DNA of 64,000 nt from Arhodomonas sp051195215 (GCF_051195215.1 NZ_JBNAZM010000001.1:1-64000); one strand, 5' to 3'; shown: positions 44,209 through 53,690, numbered from the stretch's first letter. The notes: generated from the sequence alone by a model not told the origin. Numbers and translations are program-made.

Positions 44209-45129
44209 TCAACCCGCATCGGACGGCTTTCCGGACAACGCCTTGCGGCACCGTTCGTGTGATTCGATTGCCGCGGCAAGGTCGCGTTTGAATGTTTCCC
44301 GTGCCGGCCGTGCCTGGGTAACGATGTCATCGAGCCGGTAGAACTCGAGGGTGCGGATGTCGACGAGTGCCGGCTTGACGTAGATGTCCGGCTCGGAACT
44401 CGCGCGTTTCGCCGCGACAATGCTCGTCTGCATGATGTCGAAAGTGTTCAGCACCGCATCCAGCGAGGATAGTCGCTCCGTACGGGACCGCGTGCCGGTC
44501 ACGTCGACGGCGACGGTAATATCGCAATCGCGCGGCAGTATGTCCCAGGGCACCGGGTTGACTACGCCGCCGTCGACGAGCAGGCGATCATCGATGTGCA
44601 CGGGCGTGAACAGGCCGGGGATCGCCATACTGCCCTCCACCGCCCGCCGGAATGGGCCGCGGTCGAACACGACCTGCCGGCGACGCCAGAAGTCGGTGGC
44701 AACCACCGACAAGGGGATCTCCAGCTCCTCGAACACGGTGGCCTCGATTTGGTGATAGAGCGCCGCGAGCAGACGCTCCGTGCTGATCAGCCCGCCGCGG
44801 CCGATTTCGGGTTCCAGCAGCCTTGCCCAGCGGAAGACGTTCTTCTCCAGGAGAATGGTTCGCAGGGAGTCGGAATCCCCTATGGCGAGGTCCGCGGCGA
44901 TTTCCCGAATCCCCGTCGCCGGAATGCCGGAGGCGTAAAGCGCGCCGATCACGGCGCCGGCACTCGTACCGGCGATGTGGCACGGCTTCACGCCGAGCTC
45001 GTCGAAGACCTCCAGCATGAGGATATGCGCCAACCCTCCTGCTCCGCCCGCACCGAGTGCCAACCCGATGCGTGGCGTAGCCCGCGATGGCCCGGCCTGC
45101 CCGTCACGCGTCGACACTGCGGCGGTCAC
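44209..45129 (-). CDS. Patatin-like phospholipase (RssA/NTE type)
   Basis: The protein has 306 aa. It has the patatin glycine-rich oxyanion motif G-A-G-G-A-G-G-L-A-H (about 26-35), the nucleophile serine in G-T-S-A-G (about 55-59) and the catalytic Asp in D-G-G-V-V-N-P (about 190). These Ser-Asp dyad enzymes hydrolyse phospholipids or acylglycerols. The start overlaps the CBS gene upstream by 4 bp, so it is last in a four-gene minus operon: acyl-CoA synthetase, ACP, CBS, patatin. The combination suggests release and reactivation of fatty acids in membrane remodelling, or PHA or lipid turnover. Confidence 0.92.
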   Translation of the reverse strand: MTAAVSTRDGQAGPSRATPRIGLALGAGGAGGLAHILMLEVFDELGVKPCHIAGTSAGAVIGALYASGIPATGIREIAADLAIGDSDSLRTILLEKNVFRWARLLEPEIGRGGLISTERLLAALYHQIEATVFEELEIPLSVVATDFWRRRQVVFDRGPFRRAVEGSMAIPGLFTPVHIDDRLLVDGGVVNPVPWDILPRDCDITVAVDVTGTRSRTERLSSLDAVLNTFDIMQTSIVAAKRASSEPDIYVKPALVDIRTLEFYRLDDIVTQARPARETFKRDLAAAIESHERCRKALSGKPSDAG

Positions 45130-45581
45130 CGCTCGTCCCCGGCAGCCTCCGGCCCCTGCCCCGTCGTCGCGCGGCGCAGAGCCCAGAGCAGATCCTCCCG
45201 TGCAATCACGCCGGTGACCACGCCGTCCGTAGCCACCGGGAAGCTCTTGTTCCGGGTCTCCACCATCTTGTCGAGAACGCGCGTGAGCGGGAGCTCGGGG
45301 GGCACGGTGATGGGTTCACGCGTCATCACTTCCGCGACCGGGCGGGTGACGATTTCCTCGTAGTGCGGAATCTTCGCGGCGGTCGTGAATGAAAAGGCAC
45401 GCAGGATGTCCAGCTTGGTAGCGACGCCCTCCAGACGTCCGGTGTGATCGACCACCGGCACGCCGTTGAAGTCGTTGCGTGCGAATATCGCTTCGAGCTC
45501 ACCCAGTGTCGTGTCCTGGCTGATCGTGACGGGATCGCGGGTCATGGCGTCGCTGACCCGGTAGTGCAGGAACTCGTACAT
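45126..45581 (-). CDS. Two-CBS-domain protein
   Basis: About 151 aa from ATG 45581, with a strong AGGAGGT site seven or eight bases upstream. Two CBS motifs fill it (about 8-62, D-A-M-T-R-D-P-V-T-I; and 78-135, E-V-M-T-R-E-P-I-T-V). Stand-alone CBS pairs bind AMP/ATP or related ligands and regulate partner enzymes. It overlaps the patatin gene by 4 bp and follows the ACP gene by 40 bp, so it may sense energy charge for this lipid operon. Similar CBS proteins are at 26051 and 59889. Confidence 0.9.
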   Translation of the reverse strand: MYEFLHYRVSDAMTRDPVTISQDTTLGELEAIFARNDFNGVPVVDHTGRLEGVATKLDILRAFSFTTAAKIPHYEEIVTRPVAEVMTREPITVPPELPLTRVLDKMVETRNKSFPVATDGVVTGVIAREDLLWALRRATTGQGPEAAGDER

Positions 45582-45621
45582 CCTTGCCACCTCCTTCTTG
45601 GCCAGGGAACTCTCCCGCAGT

Positions 45622-45897
45622 CTACATGCCGCGATCATGCCGGTCGCTGCCCGTGTCATGGATATTGCCGAGATACGCCAGGCAGCCGTTGAGGCTCGAT
45701 AGCTTCGGATAGTCGTACTCGGGGATGCGGCGGCCGAGGCGGTCCTCGAGAGCGAGAACGAAGTTGACGAAGTCCACGGAGTCGATCTCCGCCTGGTCGC
45801 GAAAGGCGACCTCGGGCTGGATCGTTTGCGGATCGATGTCCGGCGCGACTTCACGCAAGGCGTCGAGAATCGTCTCCTGCATGGGCTGGTCGGTCAT
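45622..45897 (-). CDS. Acyl carrier protein
   Basis: The protein has 91 aa, acidic, with the phosphopantetheine attachment serine in E-I-D-S-V-D-F (about residue 40) and the typical helix II that follows (F-V-N-F-V-L-A-L-E-D-R-L). The usual D-S-L is D-S-V here. It overlaps the AMP-forming synthetase gene by 4 bp, so that enzyme may load it. It is not in a fatty-acid synthesis cluster, so a specialised carrier role is likely. Confidence 0.9.
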   Translation of the reverse strand: MTDQPMQETILDALREVAPDIDPQTIQPEVAFRDQAEIDSVDFVNFVLALEDRLGRRIPEYDYPKLSSLNGCLAYLGNIHDTGSDRHDRGM

Positions 45898-47621
45898 GAT
45901 GCCTCCCCCGTCTCCGGTTGGCCTGCTTGTGCGTCCAGGAGTGTCGACAGATCGCCGGGGTCGTCCCCCGTGCTCTGCGCGCGAAGCACCCGACGGGCGA
46001 TCTTGCCGGAGCGCGTGTAGGGCAGCGTTGCACGGAATTCCACCGTGCGCGGGGCCACTGCCGGCCCCAGTCGGCGGCGGGCGTGGGCGATGAGCGCCCG
46101 CGAGAGCGTCGTGTCTGCCCTGATGCCCTCGTCCACGACCACGTACGCATGCACTCGCTCCCCGGTCATCGGGTCCGGCAGCCCGACCACCGCGACGTCC
46201 ACCACCGCCGGATGGCCCCGCAACGCCGCCTCCACCTCCGCCGGGCCCACCAGGTGGCCGGCGGTTTTGATCAGGTCGTCACCCCGGCCGACGAAAGTGA
46301 GCCATCCGTCGGCATCACGTTTGACCATGTCACCGGTGAGGTAGCAGCCATTCCGGAAACTCGCCGCATAGCGTTCGGGGTCGTTGAGATAGCCGCGGAA
46401 CATCGACGGCCACTGCGCGCGCAGGGCGAGCTCTCCCGGCTCGCCGGCAGCCGTTACGCGGGTCAGTCCGCCATCCGCATCTCGCGCCACCACCTCTGCC
46501 TCCACACCGGGCAACGCCTTGCCCATTGCGCCCGGCGGGCACTGCGATTCGGGCAGGCTCGCGATCATGATCGACCCGGTCTCCGTCTGCCACCAGGTGT
46601 CACGGATACGCCGACCCAGCGCGTCTTCCGCCCAGTCCGCGCAGGCGCGGTCGAGTGGCTCGCCCACGCTCGCGGCGACGCGCAGGTGGGAAAGGTCGCG
46701 CCCTTGCCACAGCGGTGTGCCGCAGCGGCGCAGCATACGGAGCGCGGTGGGCGCGATGTACCAGACGGCCACACGTTGGTGCTCGAGAATATCCATCCAG
46801 CGCACGGGATCGAATTCACCGCCGTCGACGATCACCGTCGCGCCCACCGCCAGCGGTGCAATCACGCCGTAGGCGATGCCGGTCACCCAACCCGGGTCCG
46901 CCGTGCACCAGAAGATATCGCCGGGCTGCAAGTCGAGCGCTACCGACGCGCTGTGATGTTGGGCGACCACCGCCTCGTGAACATGCTCGACGCCTTTCGG
47001 CGTGCCGGTCGTGCCGCTGGTGAAGTGCAGCAGGGCGGGATCATCGTCGGCAGTCGGCGGCACGGGCGAGGCCGCGGTTACCTGCTCCAGCAGCTCGGGG
47101 TAACTCGCGCATCCCTTATCCCGCACGGTGGCGTCGTCGAGAATGAGAATGCGCTCGATGCCGTAGTCCGCCGGATCCAGCGCCGTGAAGCGCCGCCCGA
47201 ACAGCGACGCCGTGGTCACGACCACCCTGGGACGTGCGAGTGCCAGGCGGGCGGCGAGCGGCTCCGGACCGAATGCGGTGAACAGGGGGCAGAAGACCGC
47301 CCGCATGCGCACGCAGCCGAGCAGCATGGCAAAGAGCTCCGGCCGGCGGCCGCCGAGCCAGGCGACCCGGTCACCGGGGACGACGCCGAGATTCGCCAGG
47401 GCGGCGGCAGTGCAGGCGCTGCGTTCGGCGAGGTCGGCGTAGGTCCACTCGCTGACCCGGCCCCGGGGCTCGATGTAGCGCACGGCCACGCGGGCGCCGT
47501 CACCGGCGCGGACATGGCGGTCCGCGGCTTCGTGCGCGATGTTGATGCCGCCACCGGGCAAGCCGTCGAGCCGGCGCCTGGCGGCACGCCAGATATTCTC
47601 TGCATTGCCCGAGCTGCGCAT
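45894..47621 (-). CDS. AMP-forming acyl-CoA synthetase (acetyl-CoA synthetase-like)
   Basis: About 575 aa from ATG 47621; the frame is open to 47924 but that would run across the divergent promoter. ATP-binding P-loop-like T-S-G-T-T-G-T-P-K-G, T-W-W-Q-T-E-T-G, and C-terminal Y-T-R-S-G-K-I-A-R-R with the catalytic Lys are all present. The W-W-Q-T-E motif is typical of acetyl/propionyl-CoA synthetases. It activates a short or medium acid via an acyl-adenylate, perhaps passing it to the ACP encoded next. First gene of a four-gene operon; its promoter region is shared with the ADP-forming ligase gene and holds a near-perfect FNR box. Confidence 0.9.
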   Translation of the reverse strand: MRSSGNAENIWRAARRRLDGLPGGGINIAHEAADRHVRAGDGARVAVRYIEPRGRVSEWTYADLAERSACTAAALANLGVVPGDRVAWLGGRRPELFAMLLGCVRMRAVFCPLFTAFGPEPLAARLALARPRVVVTTASLFGRRFTALDPADYGIERILILDDATVRDKGCASYPELLEQVTAASPVPPTADDDPALLHFTSGTTGTPKGVEHVHEAVVAQHHSASVALDLQPGDIFWCTADPGWVTGIAYGVIAPLAVGATVIVDGGEFDPVRWMDILEHQRVAVWYIAPTALRMLRRCGTPLWQGRDLSHLRVAASVGEPLDRACADWAEDALGRRIRDTWWQTETGSIMIASLPESQCPPGAMGKALPGVEAEVVARDADGGLTRVTAAGEPGELALRAQWPSMFRGYLNDPERYAASFRNGCYLTGDMVKRDADGWLTFVGRGDDLIKTAGHLVGPAEVEAALRGHPAVVDVAVVGLPDPMTGERVHAYVVVDEGIRADTTLSRALIAHARRRLGPAVAPRTVEFRATLPYTRSGKIARRVLRAQSTGDDPGDLSTLLDAQAGQPETGEAS

Positions 47622-47681
47622 CGTCGCACCCACGGCAGTAACGGATCGTCCGTATATTGGCCCGATCCGTGCCGGCGAGGC

Positions 47682-47695
47682 TTGACCTGGGACAA
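47682..47695. promoter_or_regulatory. FNR/CRP-type box in divergent acyl-CoA ligase promoter
   Basis: TTGAC-CTGG-GACAA, one mismatch from the palindrome. On the plus side a -10-like GATAAT (47718-47723, preceded by TG) is centred 32 bp away. On the minus side TATACG (47656 down to 47651), the hexamer also seen before phaC, is 35 bp away. Confidence 0.58.
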
Positions 47696-47775
47696 CCATG
47701 CGCCAGGTCTGCCAGGTGATAATCCCTATTTCGCGCTTAGCACAGTCCGCGTTACGGCGTCGAAGGGAGGCGCTC

Positions 47776-50493
47776 ATGACGATAAGGAATCTCGGCCACC
47801 TCTTCTCACCCACGTCGGTCGCGTTGATCGGCGCCAGCCGGACCCCGCAATCGGTGGGCGCCGTCGTGGCGCGCAATTTGTTCAAGTCCGGGTTCGACGG
47901 CCCGATCATGCCCGTGAATCCCAAGCACCGGGCCGTTCAGGGCGTTCTCACCTATCCGGACGTGGCGAGTCTGCCGGTAACGCCGGATATGGCGGTAGTC
48001 TGTACGCCTCCCGACACGGTGCCCGGCCTGATCCGCGAACTCGCCGAACGCGGCACGAAGGCGGCAGTGGTCATCACGGCCGGGTTCGGCGAAGGCGGCG
48101 ACGAGGCCGGTGCCGAACGGCGTCGGGCGATGCTGGAGGCCGCCCGGCCCAGCCTGATGCGAGTGGTCGGACCGAACTGCCTGGGCGTGCTGGTACCGAG
48201 AATCGGCCTCAATGCGAGCTTCTCCCACATCACGCCCAGATCCGGGCGCCTGGCCTTCGTCACGCAGTCGGGGGCGATCGTCACCTCCGTGCTGGACTGG
48301 GCGCAGAGTCGCGGGATCGGGTTCTCCCATCTGGTGTCGCTGGGCGATATGGCCGATGTGGATTTCGGCGACATGCTGGACTACCTGGCCAACGATGCCG
48401 AAACCCGAGCCATCCTGCTCTACGTGGAAGCTGTCACCAACGCCCGCAAGTTCATGTCCGCCGCTCGCGCGGCGGCGCGCATGAAACCGGTAATCGTGGT
48501 CAAGGCGGGACGCCACGCAGAAGGCGCACGCGCGGCCGCCTCCCACACCGGTGCGCTGGCCGGTGCGGACGCAGTGTACGACGCGGCCTTTCGCCGTGCA
48601 GGCATGCTGCGGGTGTTCAGCCTGGACGAGCTGTTCGCCGCCGTGGAGACACTCGCCATGAGCGAGATCCCCCATGGCGACCGCCTGGCCATCGTCACCA
48701 ACGGCGGTGGCATCGGTGTGCTGGCGACGGATGCTTTGATCGATCAGCACGGGACGCTGGCGGAGCTGGGCGAGCAGACCATCGCCAACCTTGACGACGT
48801 GCTGCCGCCGACCTGGTCCCGCGGCAATCCCGTCGACATCATCGGCGACGCCCCGGGACAGCGCTACGCCGACGTGCTCGCGATACTGATGGACGCCCCC
48901 GAGGTGGATGCCGTGCTTGTCTTGAACTGCCCGACCGCTGTGGCCGATAGCGTCGAGGCGGCACAGGCGGTCATCGACACCGCCGAACGGTTCGTGCACG
49001 ACAATGGCCGGGCGCGCCACCAGACCCTGCTCACGAGCTGGGTAGGGGAAACCACGGCCGAGCAGGCCAGGGCGCTGTTCGGCGAGCACCGCATCCCCAC
49101 TTACACGACACCGGAAGCGGCAGTTCGGGCCTTCATGCACGTGGTGAACTATCGCCGCAGTCAGGAGGCTCTGATGGAGACCCCTCCGTCCGTTCCCGAG
49201 GATTTCGATTTCGACCGCGAGCGTGCCCGGCGCATCATCGTCCAGGCTGCGGACGAACAACGCGAGTGGCTGACCGAACCCGAGGCCAAGGATGTGCTCG
49301 CCGCTTACGGCGTGCCGGTGGTGACGACACGCATTGCCGCCTCGCCACGGGAAGCCGCCGAGCTCGCCGCGAACCTCGGCGGCCCGGTGGCCGTGAAGAT
49401 TCTCTCCGCGGACATCACCCACAAGTCCGACGTCGGTGGGGTCGATCTGGACCTGGCGGGGCCCACGGCCGTGCAGAGCGCTGCGGAGGCCATGCTGGCG
49501 CGGATAGGTGAAGCGAAACCCGATGCGCGTATCGAAGGGTTCAGTGTCCAGCCCATGGTGCGCCGTCCGGGGGCCTACGAGCTCATCGTCGGCATGACCG
49601 ACGACCCCCAGTTCGGCCCGGTGATTCTCTTCGGCCACGGCGGAACCGCCGTGGAGGTGTTGAAGGACCAGGCGCTGGGCTTGCCGCCGCTGAACATGAA
49701 GCTCGCCCGCGAGATCATCTCGCGAACCCGTATTCACACCCAGCTCCAGGGCTATCGGGGTCTGCCGGCTGCGAATATCGACGCCATCGCGCTGACGCTC
49801 ATCCGCATCGCACAGCTCGTCGCCGACGTGCCGGAAATCGTCGAGCTGGACATCAATCCACTGCTTGCCGACGCCTACGGCGTTCTCGCGCTGGATGCGC
49901 GTGTGCGTCTCGGCGAACGCAATGGCGAGGGCACCGAAAGGCTCGCGATACGCCCCTACCCCAAAGAGCTGGAAGAGGACGTGCCCCTCGGCGACGGCCG
50001 CACGCTGCAGCTGCGGCCCATTCTGCCCGAGGACGAGCCCGCCCTGCAGCGGGCGTTCGCCAAGCTCACCCCCGAGGAGGTGCGCCTGCGCCTGTTCGTG
50101 CCCGTGAAGACGTTGTCCCACGTCACCGCTGCCCGGTTCACGCAGCTCGACTACGATCGGGAGATGGCATTGATTCTCTGTGACCATGCGCGTGCGGGCG
50201 AGGCGGAGATCTACGGCGTGGTTCAGATTTCCACCGATCCGGACAACGAACGCGCGGAGTACGCCATCATCGTCGGCCACGAGGTCACCGGCATGGGGCT
50301 GGGCATGCTGCTCATGCGGCGGATCATCGACTACTGCCGAGCCCGTGGCACCCGCAGGATATTCGGCGATGTGCTGCGGGACAACGCGACCATGCTGCGC
50401 CTGTGCGAGCGATTGGGCTTCGTGCGTCACCCGGTGCCGGAAGAGCCGGAGATCGTCCGCGTGGAGCTGGCGCTCTCGCAGTCACCGTCGTGA
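47776..50493 (+). CDS. ADP-forming acetyl/acyl-CoA ligase fused to GNAT (Pat/YfiQ-like)
   Basis: About 905 aa from ATG 47776 (GGGAGG five bases upstream). Domains: CoA-binding (1-140, A-L-I-G-A-S-R), succinyl-CoA-ligase-like flavodoxin region (150-460), ATP-grasp (about 490-700, K-S-D-V-G-G-V), and GNAT (about 735-890, with G-M-G-L-G-M-L-L in motif A). This is the domain order of bacterial protein lysine acetyltransferases Pat/PatZ, which acetylate and switch off acetyl-CoA synthetase. The phosphohistidine region reads V-T-N-G-G-G-I-G, without an obvious His, as in Pat proteins whose ligase part is inactive, so acetyltransferase activity is more likely. It is divergent from an AMP-forming synthetase, a plausible target. 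Confidence 0.88.
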   Translation: MTIRNLGHLFSPTSVALIGASRTPQSVGAVVARNLFKSGFDGPIMPVNPKHRAVQGVLTYPDVASLPVTPDMAVVCTPPDTVPGLIRELAERGTKAAVVITAGFGEGGDEAGAERRRAMLEAARPSLMRVVGPNCLGVLVPRIGLNASFSHITPRSGRLAFVTQSGAIVTSVLDWAQSRGIGFSHLVSLGDMADVDFGDMLDYLANDAETRAILLYVEAVTNARKFMSAARAAARMKPVIVVKAGRHAEGARAAASHTGALAGADAVYDAAFRRAGMLRVFSLDELFAAVETLAMSEIPHGDRLAIVTNGGGIGVLATDALIDQHGTLAELGEQTIANLDDVLPPTWSRGNPVDIIGDAPGQRYADVLAILMDAPEVDAVLVLNCPTAVADSVEAAQAVIDTAERFVHDNGRARHQTLLTSWVGETTAEQARALFGEHRIPTYTTPEAAVRAFMHVVNYRRSQEALMETPPSVPEDFDFDRERARRIIVQAADEQREWLTEPEAKDVLAAYGVPVVTTRIAASPREAAELAANLGGPVAVKILSADITHKSDVGGVDLDLAGPTAVQSAAEAMLARIGEAKPDARIEGFSVQPMVRRPGAYELIVGMTDDPQFGPVILFGHGGTAVEVLKDQALGLPPLNMKLAREIISRTRIHTQLQGYRGLPAANIDAIALTLIRIAQLVADVPEIVELDINPLLADAYGVLALDARVRLGERNGEGTERLAIRPYPKELEEDVPLGDGRTLQLRPILPEDEPALQRAFAKLTPEEVRLRLFVPVKTLSHVTAARFTQLDYDREMALILCDHARAGEAEIYGVVQISTDPDNERAEYAIIVGHEVTGMGLGMLLMRRIIDYCRARGTRRIFGDVLRDNATMLRLCERLGFVRHPVPEEPEIVRVELALSQSPS

Positions 50494-50653
50494 CCGTCTG
50501 CACGGGGGAACGTCGTGGCTCGTGGACGCACGGGGGGCGGGCATGCGGCCCCGTCCGGTGCCGCGGTGCAGCCAAAGTGGCGATTCGAAAGATCAGTAAT
50601 GCGTGCTCCGACATGTACCGACGGGCGTCTCGCCCAAACCAACGGGGAAGCGA

Positions 50654-51805
50654 TTGCGTAACTATCGTCGGCTTGTCGTCTGGACCGCGGTCCTCGTGCT
50701 GCTGGCTGCCGGTGTCTGGTACTGGAGCCGCCCTGCTCCGCCGCAAGTCCGGATTGCCCCCGTCGAGCGCGGCGCGGTAGAGCGTACCGTGAGCAATACC
50801 CGGGCGGGCACGGTCAAGGCCGCGCGGCGGGCGCGTATATCGCCGAGCACGAGCGGCCAGGTCGTCAGTCTCCCGGTTCACGAAGGCGCGCGGGTGGAGG
50901 CTGGCGACCTGCTGCTCGAGCTGTGGAACGACGATATCCGCGCCGAGCTGGAAGTCACGCGGGTGAGCGCCGAAGCCGCGGACGCCCGCGCCGATCAGCT
51001 TTGCGTGCAGGCACGCGCAGCGAAACGCGACGCTGATCGCATACAACGCTTGCGCAGCCAGGAATCGGTCTCGGAGGAAGCGGCGGATCGTGCGGTCAGC
51101 GAACGCGACGCCAGCGCTGCCGCCTGTCTGGCCGCCCGCAAGGACGCTACCACCGCCCGGCACCGCATCGCGGCCGTCGAGGCGGCCCTGGCGCGCACTC
51201 GGCTGCATGCCCCGTTCGACGGCGTCGTCGCCGAGGTCAACGCCGAGCTCGGCGAGATCGTCACCCCCTCCCCCATCGGCATCCCGACGCCCCCGGCGGT
51301 GGACCTGATCGATACCACCACGCTGCTGGTCAGCGCCCCCATCGACGAAGTGGACGCGCCGGCGGTGGCCGTGGACATGCCTGCGCGCATCAGCCTGGAT
51401 GCGTTTCCCGGACGTGTCTTCGATGGCCGTGTCACCCGTATCGCCCCGTACGTTCTGGACGTGGAGAAACAGGCCAGAACGGTGGAGGTGGAAGTCACCT
51501 TCACCGCCGAAAGCGAAACGCAGCGACTTCTGCCCGGTTACAGCGCGGATGCGTTGATCCTGGTGGACGTGGCCACCGATGTGCTGCGCGTGCCGAGCGA
51601 AGCCATGGCGGGTGATGACGCCGTGCTCGTCGTCACCCGGGATGGACGTGTGGCGCGACGTCAGGTGACCACGGGGATCCGCAACTGGGATTTCACGGCC
51701 GTGCGTGCGGGCCTCGACGACGACGACCGGGTAATCGTCTCCAGCGACCACGCCACCCTCACCGAGGGGATGGCCGTGCGCATCACCGAGGACGACACGC
51801 CATGA
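50654..51805 (+). CDS. HlyD/MacA-type adaptor of an ABC exporter
   Basis: About 383 aa if started at TTG 50654, which has GGGGA five bases upstream; an in-frame GTG at 50603 is the alternative. N-terminal TM anchor (about 8-25), biotinyl-lipoyl-like domain, a helical hairpin with D/A/R-rich heptads (about 90-180), then a barrel domain. It joins an ABC permease to the envelope or an outer-membrane channel. The last 4 bp overlap the ATPase gene, so the four genes from here to 54889 are one operon. Confidence 0.87.
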   Translation: MRNYRRLVVWTAVLVLLAAGVWYWSRPAPPQVRIAPVERGAVERTVSNTRAGTVKAARRARISPSTSGQVVSLPVHEGARVEAGDLLLELWNDDIRAELEVTRVSAEAADARADQLCVQARAAKRDADRIQRLRSQESVSEEAADRAVSERDASAAACLAARKDATTARHRIAAVEAALARTRLHAPFDGVVAEVNAELGEIVTPSPIGIPTPPAVDLIDTTTLLVSAPIDEVDAPAVAVDMPARISLDAFPGRVFDGRVTRIAPYVLDVEKQARTVEVEVTFTAESETQRLLPGYSADALILVDVATDVLRVPSEAMAGDDAVLVVTRDGRVARRQVTTGIRNWDFTAVRAGLDDDDRVIVSSDHATLTEGMAVRITEDDTP

Positions 51806-52488
51806 TCCAGCTCGACGGCGTACAACGGCATTTCACCGTGGGCGGCGAGCTGGTCCGCGCGCTGGATGGCGTCGACCTCGATCTGGCCGACGGCGAATAC
51901 GTATCGATCATGGGGCCATCGGGGTCCGGCAAGTCGACGCTGCTGCACGTGCTCGGCCTTCTCGACCGCCCCACGAGTGGCGTTTACCGCATCGACGGAC
52001 GGGACGTCACCGCCCTCGATGACGAGGTCCGTACCCGGGTACGCGCCGAGAAGATCGGCTTCGTCTTCCAGTTCTTTCATCTCGTCCCGCGTCTCACCGC
52101 CGCCGAGAACGTGGAGCTGCCCCTCACCCTGGCAGGCGTGCCACCGCCGCAGCGGCGGGAACGCGTCATGCAGGTGCTGGAGGCCGTCGGGCTAACGGGG
52201 CGTGCCCGCCACCTCCCGGGCCAGCTTTCTGCCGGCCAGCGCCAGCGCACCGCGATCGCGCGGGCTACCGTGACCTCTCCGTCGCTGCTGCTGGCCGACG
52301 AGCCTACCGGGAATCTCGACCGCCGCACCGGCAGTGACGTCATCGACCTGCTCGAACGCCTCAATACCGGGGGTATCACGTTGGTGGTCGTCACCCACGA
52401 CCCGGAGATCGGCGGGCGAGCGGGGCGCCACATCCGCCTGGTCGACGGACGCGTCGCCGCTGACGACGGCGTGAGGGCCGCGTCGTGA
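51802..52488 (+). CDS. ABC transporter ATPase, MacB/LolD-like
   Basis: The protein has 228 aa with Walker A G-P-S-G-S-G-K-S (about 37-44), Q-loop F-Q-F-F, the signature read as L-S-A-G-Q-R-Q-R (usual L-S-G-G-Q), Walker B L-L-L-A-D-E-P and the switch His in V-V-T-H-D. It energises the two FtsX-type permeases encoded next, by 4-bp overlap at both ends. In MacAB-type systems the ATPase and permease are usually one chain; here they are separate as in LolCDE and YtrE-type systems. Confidence 0.95.
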   Translation: MIQLDGVQRHFTVGGELVRALDGVDLDLADGEYVSIMGPSGSGKSTLLHVLGLLDRPTSGVYRIDGRDVTALDDEVRTRVRAEKIGFVFQFFHLVPRLTAAENVELPLTLAGVPPPQRRERVMQVLEAVGLTGRARHLPGQLSAGQRQRTAIARATVTSPSLLLADEPTGNLDRRTGSDVIDLLERLNTGGITLVVVTHDPEIGGRAGRHIRLVDGRVAADDGVRAAS

Positions 52489-53690
52489 CCACCGTGGACG
52501 GCGTGCGTTTCGCCGTACGCGCCCTCGCCGGCTATCGAAACCGTAGCCAGTTGATGCTCGCCGCCATGGCCATCGGCGTGGCCGCGGTGGTCGTTCTCAC
52601 CGGTCTCGGCGAGAGTGCGCGTCGTTATGTCGCGGGCGAGTTCGCTGCTCTGGGCACCAATCTCCTGGTGGTGCTGCCGGGGCGCAACGAAACCACCGGC
52701 GGCGCGCCGCCCATCGTGGGTGCCACTCCCCGCGACCTCACCATCGACGACGCGCTCGCACTGTATCGCAGTCGTGCCGTCGCCCGGGTGGCGCCGCTGA
52801 ACGTGGGCGAGGCGCCGGTTTCCCACGGGCGGTTCAGCCGTGACGTCACCATTCTCGGGACCACTGCCGCCTACGATGCGGTGCGTTCGCTGCACCTGGA
52901 GTCCGGCCGTTTTCTGCCCGAAGAAGCGCTCGATCGGCCCAGCCCGGTGGTCGTTCTGGGTGTGACCGTGCGCCAGGAGCTCTTCGGTGACACCGCGGCG
53001 CTGGGGCGTTGGGTGCGCATCGGTGATCGCCGCTTCCGCGTCATCGGCATCTCCGTGCAGCGGGGCCAGTCCCTGGGCGTGGACATGGACGATGTGGCCA
53101 TCATACCGGTGGCCTCCGCTCAGGCGCTGTTCGACACGCCGTCGCTGTTCCGCATCCTCGTCCAGGTCCGCGAGCGCGGCGCGCTGGCGCAGGCACAGGC
53201 GGATGTGCGACGAATCATCCGCGAACGCCATGAGGGCGAGGACGACGTCACGGTGATCACCCAGGACTCGGTGCTCGCCGCCTTCGACCGCATACTCTCG
53301 AGCCTGACGCTGGCGGTGGGCGGCATCGCCGCCATCAGCCTGGTTGTCGCCGGCGTGCTGATCATGAACGTCATGCTCATCGCCGTGAGTCAGCGCACGG
53401 CGGAAATCGGCCTGTTACGGGCGCTCGGGGCGTCCAGGCGGCAGGTGCTGGCGTTGTTCCTCGGCGAAGCCCTGCTGCTCGCGAGTGCCGGCACCGTCGT
53501 CGGCATAGCGCTGGGCCTCGTCGGCGGCGCGCTGATCCACCTGGCGTTCCCGGTGCTGCAGCCGTGGCCGCCGGTTTGGGCACCCGCCGCGGCGGCGGCG
53601 ATCGCACTGGTGACCACGGCGGTGTTCGCCTGGCTGCCGGCCCGCCGCGCCGCGCGCCTGGATCCTATCGTGGCTTTGGCGGGTCACTGA
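52485..53690 (+). CDS. MacB/FtsX-type ABC permease 1
   Basis: The protein has 401 aa: one N-terminal TM helix (about 18-42), a periplasmic core domain (about 50-270), then three TM helices near 275-300, 325-350 and 365-390. The R-T-A-E-I-G-L-L-R-A-L-G-A-S-R coupling segment, conserved in FtsX/MacB permeases, is present. The second permease starts in the last base (TGATG overlap), so a heterodimer is likely. Mechanotransmission export of a substrate from the periplasm or outer leaflet is the family role. Confidence 0.93.
   Translation: MTTVDGVRFAVRALAGYRNRSQLMLAAMAIGVAAVVVLTGLGESARRYVAGEFAALGTNLLVVLPGRNETTGGAPPIVGATPRDLTIDDALALYRSRAVARVAPLNVGEAPVSHGRFSRDVTILGTTAAYDAVRSLHLESGRFLPEEALDRPSPVVVLGVTVRQELFGDTAALGRWVRIGDRRFRVIGISVQRGQSLGVDMDDVAIIPVASAQALFDTPSLFRILVQVRERGALAQAQADVRRIIRERHEGEDDVTVITQDSVLAAFDRILSSLTLAVGGIAAISLVVAGVLIMNVMLIAVSQRTAEIGLLRALGASRRQVLALFLGEALLLASAGTVVGIALGLVGGALIHLAFPVLQPWPPVWAPAAAAAIALVTTAVFAWLPARRAARLDPIVALAGH

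Noticed and set aside
45918..50430. Very long frames opposite or across the acyl-CoA ligase genes (plus 45918-48794 and minus 47806-50430)
   Set aside because: Both are antisense or out-of-frame shadows of two well-supported ligase genes and show no recognisable motif.
53564..53689. Longer upstream start for the second ABC permease
   Set aside because: The extra residues are out-of-frame translation of the first permease; ATG 53690 forms the usual TGATG overlap.
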